This document shows positions 26,907-35,013 of a stretch of 64,000 nt of DNA, piece by piece; the first letter of the stretch is position 1; each line of letters starts with the position of its first letter. The stretch spans positions 114,463-178,462 of the forward strand of contig CAJUKT010000102.1 in NCBI GenBank assembly GCA_910587255.1, in the 5' to 3' direction. Below the pieces are notes generated by a model. The model had not been told where the DNA came from. It saw only the letters and a list, made by a program, of their open reading frames with translations, and searched no databases. Source of the DNA: an uncultured Oscillospiraceae bacterium. Lineage in GTDB: Bacteria > Bacillota > Clostridia > Oscillospirales > Oscillospiraceae. A program made the translations under genes and the position numbers.

Positions 26907-28259
26907 CTATCCGGCAGCCCCGCAGGGTACAAGAAGCAGGACGCTCTCCACATGGGCCGTCCTGGGAAACAGGTCCACCGCCTCCGCCCGGACCGGGGCA
27001 TAGCCCAGGGGCGCAAACCGTTTCACATCCCTGGCCAGGGTGGCCGGGTCGCAGGAGACATACACCACCCGCGCCGGGGCCATACGGGCGATAGCCTGCG
27101 CCGCCTCCGGCGCAAGCCCCTTCCGGGGCGGGTCCACCACCACCACGTCCGGGCGCACCCCCTCCCCCTCCAGTTGGGCGGCCAGCGCGGCGGCGTCGCC
27201 GCACTCAAACCGGGTCTTGTCCCCCAGTCCGCCGCGCCGGGCGTTCTCCCGGGCGTCCGCCACCGCCTGGGGCACCACCTCCACCCCGATGACCTGCCTT
27301 GCCTGCTCCGCCATGGTCAGCGAGATGGTCCCGATGCCGCAGTACAGCTCCACCACCGTCTCCCCGCCGGTGAGGGCGGCGAAATCCAGCGCCCGGCGGT
27401 AGAGCACCTGGGTTTGTTCCCGGTTCACCTGGAAGAAGGAGGGCACCGACAGCCGGAACACGTGGCCGCACAGCTCCTCCTCCAGCCAGTCCCGGCCCCA
27501 GAGGGTGCGGTACTCCTCCCCTAAAATCACGTTGGTCTTCCGGGTGTTCACCGACAGCACCACCCCCGCCAGGCCAGGTACGGCGGCGCGCAGGGCGTGG
27601 GTCAGCTCCCCCTCATAGGGCAGCTTTTTCCCATTGGCCACCACGCAGCACAGCGCCTCCCCCGCGGCGTTGGTGCGCACAAACAGGTGCCGCAGCACCC
27701 CTTTCCCCGTCCGCTCGTCATAGGCGGGAACCCGGAACTTCTCCATCCAGCCCTTGAAGGCCGCCCGGCAGGCGGTGTCCGCCTCCGGCTGGAGCAGGCA
27801 GTCGGCAATGTCCACCACCTGATGGGTCCCCCCCTGGTAGTAGCCGACGGCCCCCTGCGCCACGGGGAACTGCACCTTGTTGCGGTAGCGCAGAATATTC
27901 TCCGCCCCGTGGATCACCGGCACCGGCAGCTGCGTCCCCCCGATGCGCCGCAGGGCGTCCTCCACCCGCCGGCGTTTCACCTCCAGCTCCTCGGCATAGG
28001 TCATATGGCGCAGCTGGCAGCCGCCGCAGCGGCCAAAATAGGGGCAGTCCGGCTCCACCCGGGCGGGGGAGGGCGAACACAGCCGCTCAATCCGCCCCCA
28101 GGCGGCGCTGTGTCCGATGTGTTCGATGCGCACCTCCGCCCGCTCGCCCCGGAGCGCGCCCCTGACGAACACCGCCATCCCCTCGATCCGGGCCACCCCC
28201 TCGCCGCCGCTGGCACAGCCCTCGATCACTGCCGGATAGATTCCGCCCTCCTTCAGCAT
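26907..28259 (-). CDS. rlmD: 23S rRNA (uracil-5-)-methyltransferase RlmD-type
   Basis: A 450-residue TrmA/RlmD-family enzyme adding a methyl group from SAM to C5 of a uridine in 23S rRNA. A TRAM domain occupies about 5-60. The iron-sulfur cysteines are CPYFGRCGGCQ and a later Cys. FFQVNREQTQVLY, ELYCGIGTISLTMA (SAM site), VVDPPRKG and the nucleophile VYVSCDPATLARD complete the catalytic domain. Gram-positive homologues may modify one or two positions (RlmCD), so the target base is not certain. It overlaps queH by seven bases. Confidence 0.92.
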   Translation of the reverse strand: MLKEGGIYPAVIEGCASGGEGVARIEGMAVFVRGALRGERAEVRIEHIGHSAAWGRIERLCSPSPARVEPDCPYFGRCGGCQLRHMTYAEELEVKRRRVEDALRRIGGTQLPVPVIHGAENILRYRNKVQFPVAQGAVGYYQGGTHQVVDIADCLLQPEADTACRAAFKGWMEKFRVPAYDERTGKGVLRHLFVRTNAAGEALCCVVANGKKLPYEGELTHALRAAVPGLAGVVLSVNTRKTNVILGEEYRTLWGRDWLEEELCGHVFRLSVPSFFQVNREQTQVLYRRALDFAALTGGETVVELYCGIGTISLTMAEQARQVIGVEVVPQAVADARENARRGGLGDKTRFECGDAAALAAQLEGEGVRPDVVVVDPPRKGLAPEAAQAIARMAPARVVYVSCDPATLARDVKRFAPLGYAPVRAEAVDLFPRTAHVESVLLLVPCGAAG

Positions 28260-28837
28260 GGTCCCTGCCTCCCCTCCGCCTTGTGCATCCTGTGCAGCTC
28301 CTTCTTCCTGCGGTTGGAGAACCGATCCTCCTCGCTGTACACGCACCCGCAGTACTTCTGCATGTACAGCCCCAGCGTCCGGGCCTCCTCCTGCCCCTCC
28401 TGAAACCGGGGCCGGAAGTCATAGGGGACAAACTCCACCCCATACTTCTCCCCCATCCGGGCCCCCGTGGCGCAGATCAGCTCCCGGTTCTGGTAGGGGG
28501 ACACCAGGAGCGTGGTGGAAAACCGCCCGAACCCGTTGTCCGCGGCGTATTGGGCGGTGCGCTCCATGCGGCTGGCATAGCACCAGCCGCAGCGGTGGTC
28601 GCTGTCCCCGGCCACGGCGGCGGTAAAGGCCCGCAGGCCGTAGAAGTCCTCCTCCCGCAGCTCCAGGCCGATGTCCCCGGCGTACTGCCGCAGGGTGTCC
28701 CGCCGGGCCTTATACTCCAAAAAGGGGTGGATGTTGGGGTTATACCAGAACCCCGCGGGCTCCACCCCCTCCTCCCGCAGCACTTTCACACAGGCCACCG
28801 AACAGGGGGCGCAGCAGATATGGAGCAGCAGGCGCAT
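28253..28837 (-). CDS. queH: epoxyqueuosine reductase QueH
   Basis: A 194-residue enzyme reducing epoxyqueuosine to queuosine in tRNA, the last step of the pathway. The Cys set of the DUF208/QueH family is present: LLHICCAPCS at 4-13, HRCGWCYASR in the middle and YCGCVYS near the C terminus, ligating an Fe-S cluster. GGAGG lies seven bases before the ATG. It is translationally coupled to rlmD; both act on RNA modification. Confidence 0.95.
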   Translation of the reverse strand: MRLLLHICCAPCSVACVKVLREEGVEPAGFWYNPNIHPFLEYKARRDTLRQYAGDIGLELREEDFYGLRAFTAAVAGDSDHRCGWCYASRMERTAQYAADNGFGRFSTTLLVSPYQNRELICATGARMGEKYGVEFVPYDFRPRFQEGQEEARTLGLYMQKYCGCVYSEEDRFSNRRKKELHRMHKAEGRQGPC

Positions 28838-28864
28838 ACCCCCGCCTCCTTTCCTTATGATAGC

Positions 28865-28902
28865 GCAAGGCAGCCAAGACCGGGCTGGTCTTGGCTGCCG
28901 GC
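28865..28902 (-). terminator. terminator of the SLH-tagged S41 protease gene
   Basis: Thirteen-base-pair perfect stem (28869-28881 with 28887-28899) with a five-base loop; the tail is short in T. It lies between the protease stop and the queH RBS. Confidence 0.75.
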
Positions 28903-28914
28903 GCGCCAGGGGTG

Positions 28915-30804
28915 TCAGGGCAGAATGCCCAGCCCCCACAGCACCTCGTACATCCCCGCGGCGGCCTCCTCCCGCAGGATGGGGGCGGAGGGGTTCATCT
29001 CCTCCAGCGGGGCAAAGAGCATGTCCCCCGACCGCTCGCCCAGGGCGTACTCCCGCCCCCAGGCCAGCACCGCCACGCCGGTCCTGGCCCAGTCGGAATA
29101 GGGCTCCAGCGCCAGCCACTTGGACATGGGCAGGGACACGTCCTCCTCCTCGAACACCATGCCGAAACTGTCCACGGCGAAGTTGAGATACCGGGCCATC
29201 CGGCCCATGATGGTCAAAAACTGCTCCTGGGTGAGCAGGCCGTTGGGATCGAACCGGCCCGCGCCCATGCCGTTCACCAGCCCCAATTCCGCCATGGCGT
29301 TCACCGCCCCGGCATACCAGGCGTCCTGGGCCACGTCGTCAAACCGGCTGGAGCCGACCCAGGTCACATTGAGCACACGGGAGAGCATGACGCACAGCTG
29401 GGCCCGGGTGAGCTGCCCCTTGGGGCTGAACACGCCGGGGGCGGTGCCGTCCAGCAGGCGGTAGGCGCCCATGGCGTTGATGGACCTGGCATAGCGGCTG
29501 TCCGCCACGTCGCTGAACCAGCGGCTGTCATAGTCCAGGCCCATTTTTTCCGCCGCCTCGGCGGCGGTGCACTCCTGGAACGCCCCGCTTCTGTAATACA
29601 CCCGCACCTGGGGCGGGACGGCCTCCAGCAGGGCGGCCAGCACGTCGCTGTCCGCGTTGGGGTCCACGTAGAATGGGTGGCCCTCGGGCATGATGCAAAG
29701 ATCAGAGGTCTCCTTGCTGCCGCCAATGAGCGCCGCCGCCACCGCCTCGGCGTAGGCGTCGTCCACCAGCAGGGTGGGGATCACGCCGATCTTGTCGGTG
29801 GTGGAGCCCTGTGCGGTATAAAACCGGGCGGTGGTCACCTTCAGGCCGTCGCCGTCAAAACACTCTGGGTCGGTGGTCTCGTCCAGCATGTTCTGCCCCA
29901 CCCCCTTGCCGAAGGTGCGGCTGCCGATCACAATCCCCCGCCGGGTGTCCCGGACGCCGGCGGCCACCACCTCGGACGCGCTGGCGCTCTCGCCGTTCAC
30001 CAGCACGATCAGCGGCTTTTGGGTGAGCGCCTCCCCCTGGCGCTCATAGGCGCCCACCCCGCCGTCCTTCACCTGATAGTAGAAGTAGCGGCCCGGGCCG
30101 CTCACCCCCTCCAGCATGTCCATGGCGGAGTCGGTATAGCCGCCCGCGTTGTCCCGCAGGTCCAATATCCACAGATCCACCTTGCTGTCGTTCTCCTCCA
30201 AAGCCTGAAGGAAGGTCTTGCCGGTGTCTGTGCCGAAGCTGTTGCAATCGATATAGCCCACGCCGTTCTCCAGCAGGGTGATCTCGGTGTTGGGTATGTG
30301 CAGCGCCCGGCGGGTGAGGGTGTACTCCCTGGTCCGGCCGTCCCGGAGCACGGACACCTTCACCGTGGTGCCCTCCTTCCCCATCAGCAGCTCCCGGTGG
30401 CTCTGCCCGCCGGGGACGCAGGATACGCCGTCCGCCGCCACGATCAGGTCGCCCGCCTGGATGCCCGCCTCCTGGGCGCTGCCGCCGGCCACCACGCTGT
30501 CCACCAGCAGCCCCTGCTCGGTGAAGCGGATCATGGCGCCGATGCCCACCGTGTTCACCTCGCCCTCCACATCGTCCAGGAAGGACTCGTACTCCTCCCG
30601 GCTCATGTAGTAGGTGTAGGGGTCGCCCAGCAGCTGGAACAGCTCGTCCAGGCTGTCCGCCTCATAGGCGTCCTCGGGTATGTCGAAATAGTACCTCTCT
30701 TCCAGCAGCTCCAGCGCCTCGGGCACCGTAAGGGCGCAGGCGGGGGCCGTCAGCAGCACCAGCGCCAGCACGGCGCAGGCAAAACGGGCAATATACTTTT
30801 TCAT
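28915..30804 (-). CDS. secreted S41 C-terminal processing protease with SLH-type repeats
   Basis: A 629-residue exported serine protease. The signal peptide is 1-24 (cleavage after PACA). A PDZ domain spans about 85-165 and the S41 peptidase core about 175-350, with LDLRDNAGG at 215-222, the Ser-bearing NGESASASE at 270-278 and Lys300 in SRTFGKGVGQ. Residues about 435-629 contain SLH-like repeats (RFDDVAQDAWYAGAVNAMAE, LGLVNGMGAGRFDPNGLLTQ), which would anchor it to the wall. CtpA/CtpB relatives clip sporulation or envelope proteins; the SLH fusion is uncommon. AAAGGAG precedes the ATG. Confidence 0.9.
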   Translation of the reverse strand: MKKYIARFACAVLALVLLTAPACALTVPEALELLEERYYFDIPEDAYEADSLDELFQLLGDPYTYYMSREEYESFLDDVEGEVNTVGIGAMIRFTEQGLLVDSVVAGGSAQEAGIQAGDLIVAADGVSCVPGGQSHRELLMGKEGTTVKVSVLRDGRTREYTLTRRALHIPNTEITLLENGVGYIDCNSFGTDTGKTFLQALEENDSKVDLWILDLRDNAGGYTDSAMDMLEGVSGPGRYFYYQVKDGGVGAYERQGEALTQKPLIVLVNGESASASEVVAAGVRDTRRGIVIGSRTFGKGVGQNMLDETTDPECFDGDGLKVTTARFYTAQGSTTDKIGVIPTLLVDDAYAEAVAAALIGGSKETSDLCIMPEGHPFYVDPNADSDVLAALLEAVPPQVRVYYRSGAFQECTAAEAAEKMGLDYDSRWFSDVADSRYARSINAMGAYRLLDGTAPGVFSPKGQLTRAQLCVMLSRVLNVTWVGSSRFDDVAQDAWYAGAVNAMAELGLVNGMGAGRFDPNGLLTQEQFLTIMGRMARYLNFAVDSFGMVFEEEDVSLPMSKWLALEPYSDWARTGVAVLAWGREYALGERSGDMLFAPLEEMNPSAPILREEAAAGMYEVLWGLGILP

Positions 30805-30828
30805 AGCGGTTCTCCTTTGTGCGTCCCC

Positions 30829-30877
30829 GCCATTTTGTAAATTGACAAATGGCCCGGGACATATTAAACTGATTATA
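30829..30877. promoter_or_regulatory. divergent promoters around a palindrome
   Basis: Plus strand, for the alpha/beta hydrolase: TTGACA (30842-30847), 17-base spacer, TAAACT (30865-30870). Minus strand, for the S41 protease: TATAAT (30872-30877) with TGG before it (extended -10) and no clear -35. A GCCATTTTGT...ACAAATGGC palindrome at 30829-30854 overlaps the plus-strand -35 and may bind a regulator of both genes. Confidence 0.55.
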
Positions 30878-30909
30878 CCACATCATTACAAAGTTGGGGT
30901 GAATAAAAT

Positions 30910-31836
30910 ATGACCAAATTTTCAGAATTTACATTTCCCTCCAAGGACGGCGTCCACCGCTGCCACGCCAGCCTCTGGGAGCCGGACGGCGCACCCCGGG
31001 CGGTGGTGCAGATCGTTCACGGCGTAGCGGAGTACGCCGGGCGTTACGACCACTTCGCCCAGTATCTGGCCGGGCACGGCCTCGTGGTGTGCGGCGAAGA
31101 CCACCTGGGCCACGGCAAGACGGTGGACGACGGCAAATACGGCTATTTCGGCAAAAGGGACGGCTGGACGCTGGTGACGGCGGACGTGCGGCAGCTGCGC
31201 GTCCTCATGGGGGAGAAATTCCCCGGCGTGCCCTATTTCCTGCTGGGCCACTCCATGGGCTCCTTTTTGGCCCGGACCTACCTGTGCGCCTATCCCGGCA
31301 CGGTGAACGGCTGCATCCTGTCCGGCACGGGGCAGGAAAAGCCCGCCCTGGTGGCTGCGGGGAAGGCGGTGGCCTCCGCCGTCTGCGCCCTGCGGGGGCC
31401 GGAGGCGGTGAGCGCCCTGGTGGATAACCTGTCCCTGGGGGCGTATAACAAGCAGTTCGCCCCCAACCGCACCACGGCGGACTGGATCTGCCGGGACGAG
31501 GCAGTGGTGGACGCCTACCTCAAAGACCCCTTCTGCACCTTCAAGCCCACCGCCGGCATGTTCCGGGACATGATGGGCGGGCTGCAATACATTTCAAGCC
31601 AGGACGCCCTGTCCAATATGGACCCGTCCACCCCCGTCTACCTGTTCTCCGGCGACCAGGACCCCGTGGGCGCCAACGGGGAGGGCGTGAAAAGGGTGTA
31701 CGGCTTCTTCAAGGCCCACGGCACCGCCGACTTGTCCATGAAGCTCTACCCCGGCGGGCGGCACGAGATGCTCAACGAGATCAACAAGGGCGAGGTGTAT
31801 GCCGACGTGCTGGCCTGGCTGGACAAGCACATCTGA
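30910..31836 (+). CDS. alpha/beta hydrolase, monoglyceride lipase/lysophospholipase type
   Basis: A 308-residue serine hydrolase. It has VVQIVHGVAEYAGRYDHFA in the first strand-loop, the GEDHLGHGKT motif, the nucleophile GHSMGS, the acid in FSGDQDPVG and the catalytic His in GGRHEMLNE. These define the hydrolase_4 (monoacylglycerol lipase) group that cleaves acyl glycerols. It has no signal peptide. GGGGTGA precedes the ATG. Its TGA stop is part of the TNA target flanking a MITE that begins at the next base, so any native downstream terminator has been displaced. Confidence 0.9.
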   Translation: MTKFSEFTFPSKDGVHRCHASLWEPDGAPRAVVQIVHGVAEYAGRYDHFAQYLAGHGLVVCGEDHLGHGKTVDDGKYGYFGKRDGWTLVTADVRQLRVLMGEKFPGVPYFLLGHSMGSFLARTYLCAYPGTVNGCILSGTGQEKPALVAAGKAVASAVCALRGPEAVSALVDNLSLGAYNKQFAPNRTTADWICRDEAVVDAYLKDPFCTFKPTAGMFRDMMGGLQYISSQDALSNMDPSTPVYLFSGDQDPVGANGEGVKRVYGFFKAHGTADLSMKLYPGGRHEMLNEINKGEVYADVLAWLDKHI

Positions 31837-31996
31837 GAAGCTGTACCAATAGCCTCAGCACCCAGCTTTACAGCCCAAATTGCCGCCGGCTGCGTTGAAA
31901 AATCTTGAAATACACCAAGTATTCCCGCGATTTTTCGCCTTGCCACCGGCAATTTTGGCTCGCGAATCTGAATACTTCGGCTATTCGTACAGCTTC
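31837..31996. mobile_element. 160-bp MITE with IS5-type terminal repeats
   Basis: The left end GAAGCTGTACCAATAG (31837-31852) is identical over 16 bases to the end of the IS at 63864-63879; the right end (31981-31996) is its inverted copy with one mismatch. The whole element is an imperfect palindrome (AAATTGCCGCCGGC against GCCACCGGCAATTTT; GAAATACACC against AAGTATTCC). Flanks are TGA and TAA, consistent with TNA target specificity. It encodes nothing and must be moved by the IS transposase in trans. Confidence 0.88.
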
Positions 31997-32009
31997 TAAA
32001 CATTCCCAG

Positions 32010-32042
32010 TGGAAAGCGCCGGGTTTCCCCGGCGCTTTCTAT
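32010..32042 (-). terminator. terminator of the EamA transporter gene
   Basis: Twelve-base-pair perfect stem (32012-32023 with 32028-32039) overlapping the stop codon of the transporter gene. Confidence 0.75.
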
Positions 32043-32929
32043 GTCCTGGCGGGCCGGCGCAAAAACTTGAACTGGGTTTCGGAGCACACCATGGCCAAGA
32101 AGATCACGCCAAAGCCCAGATACATCAGCGGCGTGGGCTCCTCCGCCCCAAAGGCCACCGAAAACAGCACCCCGAAGGGGGCCTCCAGCGAGAGCAGCAG
32201 GGCGGCGGAGGCGGGGTCGGCGTATTTCTGCCCCACATTCTGGAACAGCAGGGCCACGGCGGTGGAGCCCACCGCCAGGTACAGCAGCACCCACCAGGTA
32301 GGGGCGGACAGGCCCCCCGCGGGCACGCCCCGGGAGAAGGCCGTCCCTACCCAGCACATCAGGGCAATGGCGGCAAACTGGAGGGTGGTGAGCAGGAAGA
32401 TATCCCGCCCGCCGGCAAACTTGGCCACCGCCACGATATGGCAGGCCAGCAGGAAGCCCGCGCACAGCGTAAGCACGTCCCCCGCCGCGATGGTCAGCCC
32501 TCCCCCGTCCCAGGATACCAGGCCGATGCCCGTCACGGATAGCAGGGCGGCCAGCACATTCCAGCGGGTGGGCCGCTTCCGGTCCACCGCCCAATAGAGG
32601 AAGGGCACGATCACGCAGTACACGGCGGTGAAAAAGGCGTTCTTCCCCGGCGTAGTGCCCATCAGTCCAAAGGTCTGGAGGATGTAGGCCGCCCCCATCA
32701 GCAGCCCAAGCAGCCCGCCCTGCCAGAGATAGACCAGATCCATATCCCTCCACCGACGCCAGAACACCGCGGCCAGCAGCACCGCAGCCAGGGTAAAGCG
32801 GAAGGCCAGCATAAACAGCGCGTCCACGTCGTCCAAAGCGTCTTTTATCATAAAAAATGTGGAGCCCCAGATGAGGGGCGCGCACACCAGCATGGGCTTA
32901 GCCAGCTTTTTCAGAAGGGTCTCGTCCAT
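32039..32929 (-). CDS. EamA/DMT family transporter
   Basis: A 296-residue inner-membrane protein with ten hydrophobic segments arranged as two EamA repeats. The N-terminal APLIWGSTFFMIKDAL and FRFTLAAVLLA are typical, and the second repeat ends PASAALLLSLEAPFGVLFSVAFGAEEPT. Members export amino acids or other metabolites, or import nucleotide sugars; the substrate is unknown. AGGAG lies 12 bases before the ATG, a long spacing. It is divergent from mpg. Confidence 0.9.
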   Translation of the reverse strand: MDETLLKKLAKPMLVCAPLIWGSTFFMIKDALDDVDALFMLAFRFTLAAVLLAAVFWRRWRDMDLVYLWQGGLLGLLMGAAYILQTFGLMGTTPGKNAFFTAVYCVIVPFLYWAVDRKRPTRWNVLAALLSVTGIGLVSWDGGGLTIAAGDVLTLCAGFLLACHIVAVAKFAGGRDIFLLTTLQFAAIALMCWVGTAFSRGVPAGGLSAPTWWVLLYLAVGSTAVALLFQNVGQKYADPASAALLLSLEAPFGVLFSVAFGAEEPTPLMYLGFGVIFLAMVCSETQFKFLRRPART

Positions 32930-32948
32930 AATAATGTTCAGCTCCTAG

Positions 32949-32977
32949 TTTTCAAATCGGGAAAAACGCGGTATAAT
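32949..32977 (+). promoter_or_regulatory. promoter of mpg
   Basis: TTTTCA (32949-32954), 17-base spacer, TATAAT (32972-32977), 30 bases before the start. Confidence 0.65.
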
Positions 32978-33008
32978 GGCAAAAAGGCATCGGAAAGGGG
33001 GCGGGGCC

Positions 33009-33620
33009 ATGCTGGCCCAGAGCTTTTTCGAGGGGGACACCGTGGAGGCCGCCCGCTCGCTGGTGGGAAAATATCTGGTGCGGCAGTACGGCGGGCTCAC
33101 CCTCGCCGCCCGCATTACGGAGACGGAGGCCTATGTGGGCCGTATGGACAAAGCCTGCCACGCCTACGGCTACCGCAGAACGGAGCGGACCAAGACCCTG
33201 TACGCCACGCCGGGCACAGCCTACGTCTATCTCATCTACGGCATGCACTGCTGCCTCAACTTCGTCACCGAGCCCGAGGGGGAGCCGGCGGCGGTGCTCA
33301 TCCGGGGCCTCTCCCCTCGGCATAACCAGGATATCATAGCAGAAAACCGCTTCCATTGCAAGTGCGGGGCCATGACCGCCTATCAGAAGAAGAACTTCCT
33401 CAACGGCCCCGGCAAGGTGTGCGCCGGGCTGAACATCGACCGGCGGCTCAACGGCCTGCCCTATGGCTCGCCGGAGCTTTTCCTCTGTGAACGGCTGGAG
33501 GAACTGGGGCTGCCCACCCCCCGCACGGACCTGGAGCCCCCGGCGGTCAAAACGGGCAAGCGCATCGGCATCGACTACGCAGAGGAAGCGGCAGACTTCC
33601 CCTGGCGGTTCTACCTGTGA
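33009..33620 (+). CDS. mpg: DNA-3-methyladenine glycosylase (AAG/MPG type)
   Basis: A 203-residue base-excision repair glycosylase removing alkylated purines. It shows ARSLVGKYLVRQ, the catalytic-site ETEAYVGRMDKACHAY, the intercalating-loop region TLYATPGTAYVYLIYGMHCCLNFV and NGPGKVCAGLNI. The start at 33009 is favoured by the purine run GGGGGCGGGG; an earlier in-frame ATG at 32976 lies inside the promoter -10. Length is normal for the family. Confidence 0.95.
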   Translation: MLAQSFFEGDTVEAARSLVGKYLVRQYGGLTLAARITETEAYVGRMDKACHAYGYRRTERTKTLYATPGTAYVYLIYGMHCCLNFVTEPEGEPAAVLIRGLSPRHNQDIIAENRFHCKCGAMTAYQKKNFLNGPGKVCAGLNIDRRLNGLPYGSPELFLCERLEELGLPTPRTDLEPPAVKTGKRIGIDYAEEAADFPWRFYL

Positions 33621-33629
33621 GCCCTTCCC

Positions 33630-33658
33630 TTGACGGGGCGGCGGTTTTTTGGTAGAAT
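33630..33658 (+). promoter_or_regulatory. promoter of the GT2 glycosyltransferase gene
   Basis: TTGACG (33630-33635), 17-base spacer, TAGAAT (33653-33658). Confidence 0.7.
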
Positions 33659-33705
33659 CATCAAATACCACTGGAAAAAGCCCATAGCTTTTGGAGGTCA
33701 CGGCC

Positions 33706-34674
33706 ATGCGCGGCAATACCCTTTACATCGTCGTCCCCTGCTTCAACGAGGAGGAAGTCCTTCCCGAGACCGCCCGGCGGCTGGGGGACAAGCTGAGAGC
33801 CCTCATGAACGCCGGAAAAATCAGCCCTCAAAGCCGGGTGCTCTTTGTCAACGACGGCTCCGGGGACCAGACCTGGGCGGTCATCACCCGCCTGCACCGG
33901 GACAATCCCCTGCTGTGCGGGCTGGACCTGTCCCGCAACCGGGGGCACCAAAACGCCCTGCTGGCCGGGCTCATGGCCGCCAGGGGCCGGGCGGACATGG
34001 CCATATCCATGGACGCCGACCTTCAGGACGACGTGGACGCCGCCGGCGCCATGGTGGACAAGTACCTGGCGGGGGCGGATATCGTGTACGGCGTGCGCTC
34101 CTCCCGAAAGACCGACACCTTTTTCAAGCGCACCACCGCCGAGGCGTTCTACCGCCTGATGGACCGGCTGGGGGCGGAGACGGTGTTCAACCATGCCGAC
34201 TACCGCCTCATGTCCCGCCGGGCGCTGGACGGCCTTGCGCAGTTCCAGGAGGTCAACCTGTTTCTCCGGGGCATCGTGCCCATGATCGGCTACCCCACCG
34301 ACACGGTGGAGTACGAGCGGGGGGAGCGCTTTGCCGGCCAGAGCAAGTACCCCCTGAAAAAAATGCTGTCCTTCGCTCTGGAGGGGGTCACCTCCCTGTC
34401 GGTGCGCCCCCTGCGGATGATCACGGGGCTGGGCTTCCTGGTGTTCCTCATCTCCCTCATCATGATCGTCTACAACGTGGTCCGCTGGGCCACCGGGAAC
34501 ACCGTGGCGGGCTGGGCCAGCCTGGCCTGCTCGGTGTGGTTCATCGGGGGGCTCATTCTGCTGTCCCTGGGGGTCATCGGGGAATATCTGGGCAAGCTGT
34601 ATCTCGAGAGCAAGGACCGTCCCCGCTTCCTCATCCAGGAGGAGCTGGGGCTGGAGGAGGAGAACAGGGGCTAG
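33706..34674 (+). CDS. GT2 glycosyltransferase, polyprenyl-phosphate sugar transferase type
   Basis: A 322-residue enzyme of the DPM/GtrB group. The catalytic domain spans 1-230: YIVVPCFNEEEVLPETARRL, LFVNDGSGDQTW, the MDADLQDD metal motif, and RGERFAGQSKYPLKKM before the membrane. Two hydrophobic segments (about 243-265 and 280-305) anchor it. Such enzymes move glucose or a similar sugar from a nucleotide to undecaprenyl phosphate for teichoic-acid or surface-glycan decoration. GGAGG is eight bases before the ATG at 33706. A foldback repeat begins six bases after the stop. Confidence 0.93.
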   Translation: MRGNTLYIVVPCFNEEEVLPETARRLGDKLRALMNAGKISPQSRVLFVNDGSGDQTWAVITRLHRDNPLLCGLDLSRNRGHQNALLAGLMAARGRADMAISMDADLQDDVDAAGAMVDKYLAGADIVYGVRSSRKTDTFFKRTTAEAFYRLMDRLGAETVFNHADYRLMSRRALDGLAQFQEVNLFLRGIVPMIGYPTDTVEYERGERFAGQSKYPLKKMLSFALEGVTSLSVRPLRMITGLGFLVFLISLIMIVYNVVRWATGNTVAGWASLACSVWFIGGLILLSLGVIGEYLGKLYLESKDRPRFLIQEELGLEEENRG

Positions 34675-34679
34675 GCGCT

Positions 34680-34827
34680 GTTTGAATATTGACGATGTGC
34701 CCGGCGGCGAGGGATTTTTTCGCCAGACAAGGCGGTTTGACTTGAAATACTTTGTGTATTTCAAGTCAAATCAACGGCATATAGCGGAAAAAAGCCTGTC
34801 GTTTGGGTATGCTGGCAATTTTCAAAC
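34680..34827. repeat. 148-bp foldback repeat, copy B
   Basis: The same length and layout as the copy at 9781-9928. The centre is a perfect 15-base inverted repeat (TTTGACTTGAAATAC and complement) around TTTGT. The ends GTTTGAATATTG and its near-complement at 34816-34827 pair, and the intervening arms match imperfectly throughout. Like copy A it sits just downstream or upstream of genes and leaves them intact. Confidence 0.82.
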
Positions 34828-34881
34828 GAGCCCTAATCTTTGCGAGATTGTTAAACCTTTCTAAATATTGGGCAAAGTCCC

Positions 34882-34910
34882 TTGCAATTTTCCGCCGCCC
34901 GGCATACAAT
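34882..34910 (+). promoter_or_regulatory. promoter of the Cys-tailed protein gene
   Basis: TTGCAA (34882-34887), 17-base spacer, TACAAT (34905-34910), about 100 bases before the start codon. Confidence 0.7.
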
Positions 34911-35013
34911 AGGGCCAGTGGATCGGAAGGGCGGACAAGGCCCTTCCATAGAGGCGGCGAACACCGCGCCGCTGGGCGGCGGCCCACACAAATTTCATCA
35001 GGAGGTAATTCCC

